From Faecalibacillus faecis (GTDB lineage: Bacteria > Bacillota_I > Bacilli_A > Erysipelotrichales > Coprobacillaceae): 32,863 nt of DNA. The translations under genes and the position numbers were made by a program. A model generated the notes under the pieces. The model ran no database searches, had not been told where the DNA came from, and saw nothing but the letters and a program-made list of their open reading frames with translations. The stretch spans positions 1-32,863 of the forward strand of contig NZ_PYLP01000019.1 of the NCBI RefSeq assembly GCF_003024675.1, in the 5' to 3' direction. Below are positions 1 through 6,942 of this stretch, piece after piece. Every line of letters starts with the position of its first letter. Positions within the stretch are counted from its first letter, which is position 1.

Positions 1-188
1 AGTTCATCCACTTCTTTTTGAAAATAGGCAATAGGATCATCGATACCTTTGGCTTTCCAAGTTTCAACAGAAGCAAGTGACTTATGGGTGCGATGGGCAC
101 CACCATGCTTTTGAGGGGAGTAATAACTTTCAACGATGGAAAGATAGGTACGACCTTTAAGAGTAGATTTTTTAAGGAAAAAAGCCAT
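1..188 (-). CDS. IS1634/IS4-type transposase, N-terminal part (runs off the window)
   Basis: Read on the minus strand, an ATG at 188-186 opens a frame that continues to the window edge. It begins MAFFLKKSTLKGRTYL and continues with SYYSPQ, HRTHKSL and KAKGIDDPIAYFQKEVD. This is the opening I associate with IS1634-family (DDE, IS4-like) transposases of Firmicutes, where a short basic N-terminal region precedes the DDE domain. A strong ribosome site (GGAGGTG, complement of 194-200) supports the start. Only about 62 residues are present, so the catalytic domain and the intactness of the element cannot be judged. It is divergent from the polysaccharide cluster and marks its left boundary. The family call is from recognition of the N-terminus only. 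Confidence 0.75.
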   Translation of the reverse strand, partial: MAFFLKKSTLKGRTYLSIVESYYSPQKHGGAHRTHKSLASVETWKAKGIDDPIAYFQKEVDE

Positions 189-229
189 AGAAACACCTCC
201 AATAATATATCACTACTATCACTATATAA

Positions 230-258
230 ATTATAACATAAAAAATAATATAAAAAAA
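230..258 (-). promoter_or_regulatory. Probable promoter of the IS transposase
   Basis: On the minus strand a perfect TATAAT (complement of 230-235) is preceded by TG one base upstream, giving an extended -10. The -35 region is only a T-rich stretch about 17 bases upstream (253-258). It lies roughly 40 bases before the transposase ATG at 188. A weak -35 with an extended -10 is plausible for a transposase. The call rests on the -10 alone. Confidence 0.4.
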
Positions 259-268
259 TTAAAAGTAT

Positions 269-290
269 AAAAAAAGCCGATAAAATCGAC
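269..290 (-). terminator. Small intrinsic terminator reading leftward, upstream of the transposase
   Basis: On the minus strand GTCGAT (complement of 285-290) pairs with ATCGGC (complement of 276-281) around a TTT loop, followed by seven T (complement of 269-275). The stem is only six pairs with one G-T pair, so it would be a weak terminator. Its position just before the transposase promoter suggests it shields the transposase from outside transcription, as seen in many insertion sequences. Confidence 0.45.
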
Positions 291-300
291 ATATTGAAAG

Positions 301-442
301 AAATGGTTTAAATGTAGTTCTAAAAAATATAGTGATAACTTCTAAAGACGGGGGTATTGACATGAAAGAAAGAGTTGCAGAAAATGCGTATAGCAAGTAA
401 GCAAGCGTAGTTTTCTACACTCTTTTTGACTTTCAATATTCC
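301..442. other. Intergenic stretch with no recognisable gene
   Basis: The gap between the transposase and the first cluster gene (189-602) holds the transposase promoter and leftward terminator, the hairpin at 443-488 and the cluster promoter at 498-526. Between 301 and 442 I see only a 12-codon open frame (362-400, MKERVAENAYSK) without a convincing ribosome site. It may be a remnant of a lost gene or chance. The right terminal inverted repeat of the insertion sequence should lie in or near this stretch, but I cannot place it without the other end. Confidence 0.5.
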
Positions 443-488
443 ACAAAAAAGCTATGAAATTTATTTAAAAGTTTCATAGCTTTTTTGT
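443..488. terminator. Perfect 17-bp hairpin, probable bidirectional terminator
   Basis: Bases 443-459 and 472-488 are exact inverted repeats of 17 bp with a 12-base AT-rich loop. The stem carries six A on the left and six T on the right, so on either strand the hairpin ends in a T run. It sits just upstream of the cluster promoter and would insulate the cluster from transcription entering from the insertion-sequence side. Confidence 0.65.
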
Positions 489-497
489 AGTAAAAAT

Positions 498-526
498 TTG
501 ACATAAAGTGGCAAATATGGTAGATA
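498..526 (+). promoter_or_regulatory. Main promoter of the polysaccharide cluster
   Basis: A perfect -35 TTGACA (498-503) is followed after 17 bases by TAGATA (521-526), with TG at 518-519 giving an extended -10. It is the best sigma-A-type promoter I see ahead of the cluster. It lies about 75 bases before the ATG at 603 and directly after the terminator hairpin at 443-488. Overlapping alternatives for the -10 exist at 525-537. No operator was recognised. Confidence 0.7.
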
Positions 527-602
527 TATGCTATTATTGATGTAAGTTGTATTAGAGTGTAAAAAAATAAAAGTATATATAAGTTTGGGAGATGTTATAA
601 AA

Positions 603-2441
603 ATGGATAAACAGAAAGCACTGCGTGTCTTTGGGTTGTTTATTGCGGATATATTCACTATAATTTTAAGTGTTTATGGTGCGCTAGTTTTAAGATTTAA
701 TGGCCCGATTGAAACCATGTATCTTCAACGTGCTAATTCTATTATTATACCAATTTTGATTGTATGTTATGGGATTTTGTATGCATTTGAAATGTATAAA
801 GGAATATGGAAATATGCTTCTATTGCAGAATTGTGGAATATAATATTTTCATCAATTACTTCAACATTAGCTATCATTGTTATCAGCTATATAACAGGAA
901 ATACATTACCAGCTTCATGTTATCTAATGATTTTAGCTATCTTTTTACTTGGGTTATGTGGATCTAGATATTCATACCGTTTGATTAGAATGTTTAGAAG
1001 AGAATATATGGGTAATAAAACAAGAGAAAAAGAAAGAGTTCTTATCTATGGAGCTGGAAGTGCAGGAGAAAAGATTTTAAGAGAAATTACAAATAGTACT
1101 GGTTTACATAAAGAAGTCGTTTGTTTTATTGATGATGATGACAATAAATGGGCAAGAAAAATCCATAATGTAAGAATTAAAGGTGGACGCGATATTTTAA
1201 AATTAGTATGCAAAGAAGAAAAAATCGATGAAATCATCGTAGCAATGCCAGCTGCCAATCATAAAAAACTAGCTGAAGTATTAAATGCTTGTAAAGAAAC
1301 AAAATGCCGATTAAAGAGAGTTCCAGGATATTATCAAATTCTAAACGGGGATGTTCATTTATCTGATTTAAAAGATGTTGAAGTTCAAGATTTACTTGGA
1401 AGAGATCAAATTGAAGTTAATCTTTCAGAAATCATGGAATATGTTAAAGATAAAGTGGTTATGGTTACTGGTGGTGGAGGATCTATTGGGTCTGAATTAT
1501 GTAGACAAATAGCTGCAAGTAATCCAAAACAATTAATTATTGTAGATATTTATGAAAATAATGCCTATGATATTCAATTGGAATTAAAAGATAAGTATCC
1601 ACACTTAAATTTAGAAACATTAATTGCCTCTGTAAGAAATACAGACAAAGTTAATCATTTATTTGAACAATATCATCCGGATATTGTATATCATGCAGCA
1701 GCGCATAAGCATGTTCCATTAATGGAAGATTCACCATGTGAAGCTGTAAAAAATAATGTATTTGGAACGTTAAATGTTGTACGTGCTGCCGATAAATATG
1801 GAACAAAGAGATTTATCTTGATTTCTACAGATAAAGCAGTTAACCCAACAAATGTTATGGGTGCTACAAAACGTATGTGTGAAATGATTGTTCAATCATA
1901 TAATAAAAAATCAAATACAGAATATGTAGCGGTACGTTTTGGAAACGTACTTGGTTCAAATGGATCTGTAATTCCATTATTTAAAAAACAAATCAAAGCA
2001 GGAGGTCCGGTTACTGTAACTCACCCCGATATCATAAGATACTTCATGACAATACCTGAAGCCGTTTCGCTTGTATTACAAGCAGGGGCTTATGCTAAAG
2101 GCGGAGAAATCTTTGTCTTGGATATGGGAGAACCTGTTAAGATTGATGATATGGCAAGAAACTTAATTAAGTTATCAGGATATGAACCTGATATCGATAT
2201 TAAGATTGAATACACTGGTTTAAGACCTGGTGAAAAGCTATATGAAGAATTATTGATGAAAGAAGAAGGAATGCAAGATACTCCTAATAAACTCATTCAT
2301 ATTGGTAAACCAATTGAATTAGATGAAGAAAAATTCTTTAATCAATTAGTTCATTTAAAAGAAGTTGCTTATCAAGATAGTACAGATATCAGAAAAAATA
2401 TCAAAGAAATTGTTGATACTTATCAACCTCAAAACTTATAA
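603..2441 (+). CDS. capD: Membrane-bound UDP-GlcNAc 4,6-dehydratase, FlaA1/CapD/PglF type
   Basis: This enzyme oxidises and dehydrates UDP-GlcNAc (C6-dehydration) to UDP-4-keto-6-deoxy-HexNAc on the cytoplasmic face, providing the first sugar for diNAcBac-, QuiNAc- or FucNAc-type units. The N-terminal ~125 residues form about four membrane helices. A first Rossmann motif (GAGSAGE) follows near residue 150, and the catalytic SDR domain starts with VTGGGGSIGSE near 288. The active site reads STDKAVNPTNVMGATKR (about 409-424). Methionine stands where classical SDRs have tyrosine, as known for the PglF/FlaA1 group. The ~612-residue length is normal for the long membrane form. The frame is open from a TTG at 585, but I chose ATG 603 because GGGAGA (587-592) is correctly spaced from it. 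It is the first gene after the promoter at 498-526. No partner aminotransferase is in the window. Confidence 0.9.
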   Translation: MDKQKALRVFGLFIADIFTIILSVYGALVLRFNGPIETMYLQRANSIIIPILIVCYGILYAFEMYKGIWKYASIAELWNIIFSSITSTLAIIVISYITGNTLPASCYLMILAIFLLGLCGSRYSYRLIRMFRREYMGNKTREKERVLIYGAGSAGEKILREITNSTGLHKEVVCFIDDDDNKWARKIHNVRIKGGRDILKLVCKEEKIDEIIVAMPAANHKKLAEVLNACKETKCRLKRVPGYYQILNGDVHLSDLKDVEVQDLLGRDQIEVNLSEIMEYVKDKVVMVTGGGGSIGSELCRQIAASNPKQLIIVDIYENNAYDIQLELKDKYPHLNLETLIASVRNTDKVNHLFEQYHPDIVYHAAAHKHVPLMEDSPCEAVKNNVFGTLNVVRAADKYGTKRFILISTDKAVNPTNVMGATKRMCEMIVQSYNKKSNTEYVAVRFGNVLGSNGSVIPLFKKQIKAGGPVTVTHPDIIRYFMTIPEAVSLVLQAGAYAKGGEIFVLDMGEPVKIDDMARNLIKLSGYEPDIDIKIEYTGLRPGEKLYEELLMKEEGMQDTPNKLIHIGKPIELDEEKFFNQLVHLKEVAYQDSTDIRKNIKEIVDTYQPQNL

Positions 2442-2444
2442 AAA

Positions 2445-2492
2445 AGATAAATAGCAGTAATCGTCGCAGGGTCGCGTTATGAAAATTTATCT
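2445..2492 (+). promoter_or_regulatory. Leader stem upstream of the loaP hairpin
   Basis: AGATAAAT (2445-2452), starting just after the capD stop, is the exact complement of ATTTATCT (2485-2492). It would close a domain containing GC-richer sequence with a GTCGC repeat (2463-2467 and 2471-2475). With the following hairpin (2496-2544) it makes the whole capD-loaP gap structured. Its role is inferred only from position. Confidence 0.4.
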
Positions 2493-2495
2493 GTC

Positions 2496-2544
2496 ATACC
2501 TTCACTAGTCGAATAATGTTCGTTATTCGATGGGCGAAGCGTAT
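2496..2544 (+). promoter_or_regulatory. Long structured RNA hairpin in the leader of the NusG-paralog gene
   Basis: The distal stem TCGAATAA (2509-2516) / TTATTCGA (2523-2530) is perfect around a TGTTCG loop. The proximal stem continues imperfectly: CTTC-like bases at 2500-2503 pair with GAAG at 2536-2539, and ATAC (2496-2499) pairs with GTAT (2541-2544). Together this gives about 20 pairs with small bulges. No T run follows, so it is not an intrinsic terminator. It ends six bases before the AGGAGG site of the next gene (2550-2555). LoaP proteins are known to bind a small RNA hairpin in the leaders of their target operons, so this is a candidate recognition element. It could instead control loaP translation. 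Confidence 0.55.
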
Positions 2545-2560
2545 CTAAAAGGAGGTTTAT

Positions 2561-3079
2561 ATGTTTGACAATTGGTATGTAGTTCAAGTAAGAACAGGAA
2601 AAGAAGAAGCAATTGCGAAGAAATTACAATTTCATATAGATCATGATGTTTTATTAGAATGCTTTATTCCTTGTTGCAAAAGACAAAAGAAATTTAGAGG
2701 GAAATGGCAATTAGTAGAAGAAGTATTATTTAAAGGATATATCTTTGTTATTACTGATAAAATAGATGATTTATATACGCAATTAAAGGAAATACCTGAT
2801 CTTACAAAACTGTTAGGAAATGATGGAGAAGATATTTATCCAATATATCCTCAAGAGGCACTATTTCTAGCGAGATTTAGTACAGAAGACCATATAGTAG
2901 ATGTATCTAAAGGTTATATTAAAGGTGATACAATTATGATTATTGAAGGACCACTTATGGGTTTAGAAGGATATATTACAAAGATAGATCGACATAAACG
3001 TATTGCCTACGTTGATGTCAATCTACTTGGACAAGTGTCGAGTGTTCAAGTAGGACTAGAAATTATTAGTAAAGACTAA
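2561..3079 (+). CDS. loaP: LoaP-like NusG paralog, transcription antiterminator
   Basis: The protein is a specialised NusG-family elongation factor predicted to travel with RNA polymerase and suppress termination through the long operon. The N-terminal NGN domain starts WYVVQVRTGKEE (about 5-16) and contains the conserved LFKGYIFV segment (about 64-71). The C-terminal KOW domain is visible as EGPLMGLEGYITKIDRHKR (about 128-146). At 172 residues it matches NusG paralogs without inserts. AGGAGG at 2550-2555 supports the ATG. It sits second in the cluster, behind a structured leader and directly before an intrinsic terminator, as expected of a cluster-specific antiterminator (LoaP in Firmicutes, functionally like RfaH or UpxY). 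A housekeeping NusG is unlikely because that gene normally sits with secE and rplK. The exact subfamily is inferred from context. Confidence 0.85.
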   Translation: MFDNWYVVQVRTGKEEAIAKKLQFHIDHDVLLECFIPCCKRQKKFRGKWQLVEEVLFKGYIFVITDKIDDLYTQLKEIPDLTKLLGNDGEDIYPIYPQEALFLARFSTEDHIVDVSKGYIKGDTIMIIEGPLMGLEGYITKIDRHKRIAYVDVNLLGQVSSVQVGLEIISKD

Positions 3080-3084
3080 AAAAA

Positions 3085-3109
3085 GCATAACACTGTTATG
3101 CCTTTTTTT
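3085..3109 (+). terminator. Intrinsic terminator between loaP and the rest of the cluster
   Basis: GCATAAC (3085-3091) and GTTATGC (3095-3101) form a 7-bp stem around a 3-base loop, followed by C and seven T (3103-3109). It starts five bases after the loaP stop. Because ~29 kb of same-strand cluster genes follow with no obvious second promoter, this terminator must be read through. That makes it a natural target for the antiterminator encoded just before it. The short A-rich left flank would also make it work weakly on the other strand. Confidence 0.75.
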
Positions 3110-3131
3110 GCATATAGAGAAGGGAAGAAAA

Positions 3132-3648
3132 ATGGACTTAATTATTGTCGGCGCTGGTGGACATGGCAGATGTTGTTTGGATATTGCTAGAGAAGTTTAC
3201 GATGATATTGTTTTTTTTTGGATGATGGTTTAGTTGAAAAAACAATTAATGATTGTAAAGTAATTGGTGGTATGAAGGATATTCAAGTCTTACGTGAAAA
3301 ATATTCAAATATCTTTATTGCTATTGGCAACAACAGGCTTCGAGAAGAACTCATAACACAAGCACAAGAAATAGGATTTAATGTTGTGAATCTTATAAGT
3401 AATAAATCTATTGTTTCAAACTATGCAAAAATAGGTCAAGGATGTGTTATTTTTTCAAATGTAGTTATTGAACCTAATTCAACTATAGGAAATGGTTGCG
3501 TTATTTGTGCAAATAGTGTTATTAATCGTGATGCATTTATTGCTGTCTATTCTTTTGTAAATAGTTCAAGTGTCGATAGACCAACAGTTTTAGTGGAAAG
3601 AAAATAGAAGAATTTTCTTCTATTGAAGATGGAAAGGTGGTTATTTAA
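3132..3648 (+). pseudogene. Broken PglD/NeuD-type sugar acetyltransferase
   Basis: A good ribosome site (AAGGGAAG) precedes ATG 3132, and the frame reads MDLIIVGAGGHGRCCLDIARE, the typical nucleotide-binding start of PglD/NeuD/EpsM acetyltransferases. After GTT TTT TTT in a T9 tract (3211-3219) the frame shifts to TGG ATG ATG and stops at 3233. One more T would restore LDDGLVEKTINDCKVIGG, which continues to 3607 with hexapeptide-repeat (beta-helix) sequence such as IGQGCVIFSNVVIEPNSTIGNGC. A second frame change occurs near 3575-3600: another frame carries EEFSSIEDGKVVI and ends at TAA 3646-3648, overlapping the next gene's ATG in the usual TAATG fashion. Counting all pieces gives ~170 codons against ~200-215 for the family, so some helix coils are lost. 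Such an enzyme would N-acetylate the UDP-4-amino-6-deoxy sugar derived from the CapD product. Confidence 0.8.
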
Positions 3649-4259
3649 TGTATAGAAATGGATTAAAGAGAGGGATAGATTTTATCTTAGCGTTATGTGG
3701 ATTAATTGTATTAAGCCCAATATTTTTAATTTTATGTATTTGGATTAAATTAGATAGTAAAGGACCAATTCTTTTTAAACAAAAAAGAATTGGTATTAAT
3801 AAATCATATTTTAATATTTACAAATTTAGAACAATGTATGTTGATACACCAAAAGATATGCCAACACATATGTTATCAAATCCAGATCAATACATAACAA
3901 AATCAGGTAAATTTCTAAGAAAAACTTCTTTAGATGAATTACCACAAATTATTAATATATTAAAAGGGGAAATGGCTGTTATTGGTCCTAGACCAGCATT
4001 ATGGAATCAAAATGATCTAATTGCTGAAAGAGATAAATATCATGCTAATGATGTAAGACCTGGCCTTACAGGTTGGGCACAAATTAACGGGCGTGATGAA
4101 TTAGAAATTCCTGTGAAAGCAAAACTTGATGGTGAATATATAGAAAAAATCTCATTCTTATTTGATTTAAAATGTTTCTTTGGAACAATTACATCTGTAT
4201 TAAAACATGATGGTGTAGTTGAAGGAGGAACAGGCGAATTACATAAGGAGGAAAAATAG
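3648..4259 (+). CDS. Initiating phosphoglycosyl transferase (PglC/EpsL family)
   Basis: This is a monotopic bacterial sugar transferase that moves a sugar-1-phosphate from a UDP-sugar to undecaprenyl phosphate, the first committed step of repeat-unit assembly. It has the expected order: basic start KRGIDF, one hydrophobic re-entrant helix (about 9-30, ending in LSPIF), KQKRIG, KFRTM near residue 62, a KTSLDELPQ segment holding the catalytic Asp-Glu pair near 105, the VIGPRPAL motif, and RPGLTGWAQINGR near 146. The 203 residues equal the minimal PglC-like form, lacking the N-terminal membrane domain of WbaP. It follows a diNAcBac-type acetyltransferase remnant, which fits PglC-like specificity, but the true substrate is not shown. 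The ribosome site is AAGGTGG at 3634-3640. It overlaps the next start by one base (TAGTG). Confidence 0.92.
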   Translation: MYRNGLKRGIDFILALCGLIVLSPIFLILCIWIKLDSKGPILFKQKRIGINKSYFNIYKFRTMYVDTPKDMPTHMLSNPDQYITKSGKFLRKTSLDELPQIINILKGEMAVIGPRPALWNQNDLIAERDKYHANDVRPGLTGWAQINGRDELEIPVKAKLDGEYIEKISFLFDLKCFFGTITSVLKHDGVVEGGTGELHKEEK

Positions 4260-5044
4260 TGAAAAGAGTATTAATTACAGGAAAAGGTAGTTACATAGGT
4301 AGTCATTTTAGAGATTATTTGAAGGAATTTCCTAATGATTATTATGTAGAGGAATTAGATGTAAGAGATGATTCGTGGAAACAATTTGATTTTTCAAAGT
4401 TTGATGTTGTTTATCATGTGGCAGGAATTGCACATATTAAAGAAACAAAAGAAAATGCAAGTTTATATTATAAAGTGAATCGAGATTTAGCAGTTGAGAT
4501 TGCTAAGTTATCAAAATCTTACGGAGTAAAACATTTTATATTTATGAGTTCGATGAGTGTTTATGGACTTATTTATAGTAATGATTTAATTACTGTAAAT
4601 ACAAAAACTAATCCAAATACCAATTATGGTAAAAGTAAACTACAAGCGGAAAATGAGATTTTAAAACTAGCTGATGATACTTTTAAAGTTTCAGTATTAA
4701 GACCACCTATGGTATATGGTAAAAATAGTCCAGGTAATATGACTAAATTGATAAATGCAGTAAAAAAGGTTCACATTTTTCCAACTCTAAAAAATGAAAG
4801 AAGTTCTATTACTATAGATAAATTGTGTGAGAGTATTTTAGATACTATTAATGAGGAAAAGAAAGGCATCCTTTTACCACAAAATGATCAATATATGTGT
4901 ACATATGACACAGTAAGAAGTCAAATGAAAGAAGATAATATTAAAGTTGTTTATATTTCTTTATTTAATCCTATTTTAAGATTGTTGATTGGAAAAGTAG
5001 GAGTAATTACAAAAATGTTTGGAGATTTAAAATATGAAAGATAA
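4259..5044 (+). CDS. NAD-dependent epimerase/dehydratase, GalE-like SDR
   Basis: The protein is an extended short-chain dehydrogenase of the kind that epimerises or reduces nucleotide sugars. It starts MKRVLITGKGSYIGSHF, an NAD-binding GxGxxIG variant, followed by the DVVYHVAGIAH strand. The catalytic region has SSMSVYG near residue 100 and YGKSKLQAE near 122, giving the YxxxK pair. VLRPPMVYGKNSPG follows near 148. The start is GTG at 4259, overlapping the TAG of the previous gene by one base and preceded by AAGGAGG. The 261 residues are somewhat short for GalE, but relatives in exopolysaccharide clusters are often of this size and end in a similar basic tail. The substrate could be UDP-GlcNAc/GalNAc or the 4-keto product of CapD, in which case it would be a reductase giving QuiNAc or FucNAc. 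Confidence 0.8.
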   Translation: MKRVLITGKGSYIGSHFRDYLKEFPNDYYVEELDVRDDSWKQFDFSKFDVVYHVAGIAHIKETKENASLYYKVNRDLAVEIAKLSKSYGVKHFIFMSSMSVYGLIYSNDLITVNTKTNPNTNYGKSKLQAENEILKLADDTFKVSVLRPPMVYGKNSPGNMTKLINAVKKVHIFPTLKNERSSITIDKLCESILDTINEEKKGILLPQNDQYMCTYDTVRSQMKEDNIKVVYISLFNPILRLLIGKVGVITKMFGDLKYER

Positions 5045-6140
5045 AAAGGTATTATTTGTAGCACACGTGGATGGGCATATTCAAGCATTTCATATTCCTT
5101 ATTTAAAATTATTTAAAGAAGAGGGTTATGTAGTGGGTGTTGCATCTAATGGAGACAAAATATTTGATTACTGTGATCATAAATATAATATTTGTTTTCA
5201 AAGAAATCCATTAAGTCCAAAAAATATAAAAGCTTATAAAATGTTAAAAAAAGTACTTGATGATAATGAATATGATATTATTCATTGTCATACACCAGTA
5301 GGTGGTTTTGTTGCACGACTAGCAAATAAAAATTCTATACATTATAAAACAACAAAAATGATTTATACTGCACATGGTTTTCATTTCTTTAAAGGAAACA
5401 ATCCAGTTAAAAATTTTATTTTTAGAACTATTGAAAAATATGCAGCAAAATATACAGATATTTTAATTACCATTAATAAAGAGGATTATGAAAATGCTTT
5501 AAAATTTAAACTAAAAGAAAATGGAAAAGTTGAATATGTACCAGGTGTAGGAATTGATACTGATGTTATCAAAAAAACAAAATACGATAGAAACAAATTT
5601 CTTGATGATACAAGAATTGATAATAATGGAACTACTTTGTTATTGTCAGTTGGTGAAATAAATCGTAATAAAAATCAAGAAGTTGTTATTAAAGCTCTAG
5701 CAAAACTTCCTGAGACTTATCACTATATACTTTGTGGTATAGGAGAGAATAAAGAAAATCTTGAAAAAATAGCAAAAGAAAAAAATGTTTTTGACAGAGT
5801 ACATTTTTTAGGTTTTAGAAACGATATTTTTTCTATTATGAAATGTTGTGATATTTTTGTTTTTCCTTCTAAAAGAGAGGGATTGCCTGTTTCGGTGATG
5901 GAGGCAATGGCTTGTGGACTGCCTTGTATAGTAAGTGATATAAGAGGAAATCACGATTTAGTTGATCAAAAAGGAGGATACGTTATAAAATTAGACAATT
6001 TTGAAAATGATTTATCTGACATATTAATAAATAAAAAAAATCATTTTGATGATATGAAAAAATATAATCGCGAAAAAAGCAAAATGTTTTCTTTGAAAGC
6101 TATTTTAAGTAAAATGAAAAGTATTTATGGATTGGAGTGA
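5034..6140 (+). CDS. Family 4 glycosyltransferase (PglA/EpsD-like)
   Basis: This is a cytoplasmic GT-B retaining transferase adding a sugar to the lipid-linked acceptor. The N-terminal acceptor domain shows KVLFVAHVDGH, then IIHCHTPVGGFVARLA near residue 84 and TAHGFHFFKG near 112. This pattern is typical of the PglA/EpsD/CapM group that acts on undecaprenyl-diphosphate-linked amino sugars. The C-terminal donor domain has LLSVGEINRNKNQ near 205, HFLGFRNDI near 261 and the EX7E-type motif KREGLPVSVMEAMACGLP near 282. Full length is 368 residues. The start overlaps the previous gene by 11 bases, which suggests translational coupling. By position it is likely the second transferase of the pathway. 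The sugar added is not determinable. Confidence 0.88.
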   Translation: MKDKKVLFVAHVDGHIQAFHIPYLKLFKEEGYVVGVASNGDKIFDYCDHKYNICFQRNPLSPKNIKAYKMLKKVLDDNEYDIIHCHTPVGGFVARLANKNSIHYKTTKMIYTAHGFHFFKGNNPVKNFIFRTIEKYAAKYTDILITINKEDYENALKFKLKENGKVEYVPGVGIDTDVIKKTKYDRNKFLDDTRIDNNGTTLLLSVGEINRNKNQEVVIKALAKLPETYHYILCGIGENKENLEKIAKEKNVFDRVHFLGFRNDIFSIMKCCDIFVFPSKREGLPVSVMEAMACGLPCIVSDIRGNHDLVDQKGGYVIKLDNFENDLSDILINKKNHFDDMKKYNREKSKMFSLKAILSKMKSIYGLE

Positions 6141-6144
6141 TAGT

Positions 6145-6942
6145 GTGAAGCCAGAAATTTCTGTTATAATGAGTGTTTATAATGATGAAAAGTATATTGC
6201 TAAAGCTATTGATTCTATTTTAACTCAAAGTTTTTCAAACTTTGAGTTAATAATTTGCGATGATTATTCAACTGATAGAAGCAGTAATATTATTGAAAAA
6301 TATGTTAAACAAGATAATAGAATTGTTTTTTTTAAAAATGAAAAAAATCTTGGTTTGGCGACATCTTTAAATAGGTGTATTGAACGTGCAAAAGGCAAAT
6401 ATATCGCAAGAATGGATAGTGATGATATTAGTTTGCCTAATAGATTTGAAGTTGAATATAATTATTTAGAAGATAATTCAGACATAGTAGTTGTTGGTTG
6501 TAAGTGTCAATGTATTGATGAAAATGATGAAATTTATAAGGATTTTCAAATTCATTCAGGAAGTGTTTCTTTCTACGATGCAATCAAAAAGGTTCAAATT
6601 GTTCATCCAACTGTAATGATGAGAAAAGAAGCATTATTGTCTGTTGATGGTTATACAGTAAATAATTTAACTTTGAGAGCTGAAGATTATGATTTATGGT
6701 GTAAGATGACAAAAAAAGGTTATAAAATCTTTAATCTAGATACTATTTTGCTTTTGTATAGAGAAGGATTACAAGGAATGAAAAAAAGAAAATATAAATT
6801 TAGAATACAAGAAGCTAAATTAAAATATATGTGGATGAAAAATGAAAAAGTTCCATTTAGTATATATTTATATGCTGTAAAACCGTTGATTGTGGGATTG
6901 ATTCCCAGTTCGTTAATGAAAATTTATAAAGGAGTTAGATAA
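6145..6942 (+). CDS. Family 2 glycosyltransferase (EpsE-like)
   Basis: This is an inverting GT-A fold transferase using a nucleotide sugar. It begins VKPEISVIMSVYNDEKYI, then CDDYSTDRS, NLGLATSLN and the metal-binding RMDSDDIS near residue 93, as in EpsE-type GT2 enzymes. HPTVMMRKEALL and AEDYDLWCKM near 190 give the catalytic-base region (ED). I prefer GTG 6145: TTGGAGTGAT at 6133-6142 is a well-placed ribosome site. ATG 6127 would lie inside the previous gene with little in front of it and would add six atypical residues. The C-terminal 60 residues are basic and hydrophobic, suggesting peripheral membrane binding. A perfect 14-bp inverted repeat (6220-6250) lies within the gene. The stop overlaps the next start (TAATG). 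Confidence 0.87.
   Translation: MKPEISVIMSVYNDEKYIAKAIDSILTQSFSNFELIICDDYSTDRSSNIIEKYVKQDNRIVFFKNEKNLGLATSLNRCIERAKGKYIARMDSDDISLPNRFEVEYNYLEDNSDIVVVGCKCQCIDENDEIYKDFQIHSGSVSFYDAIKKVQIVHPTVMMRKEALLSVDGYTVNNLTLRAEDYDLWCKMTKKGYKIFNLDTILLLYREGLQGMKKRKYKFRIQEAKLKYMWMKNEKVPFSIYLYAVKPLIVGLIPSSLMKIYKGVR

Noticed and set aside
291-439. 10-bp inverted repeat (291-300 and 430-439) as insertion-sequence or attachment ends
   Set aside because: The repeat is short, AT-rich and lies wholly on one side of the transposase gene, so it cannot be paired with the other element end. Chance is as likely.
461-658. Minus-strand open frame overlapping the cluster promoter
   Set aside because: It runs through the terminator stem and the capD start, has low-complexity composition and no convincing ribosome site. 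A chance frame in AT-rich DNA.
3218-3607. Independent short acetyltransferase gene starting at TTG 3218
   Set aside because: The missing N-terminal domain is present immediately upstream in another frame with a good ribosome site, so this is the middle part of a frameshifted gene.
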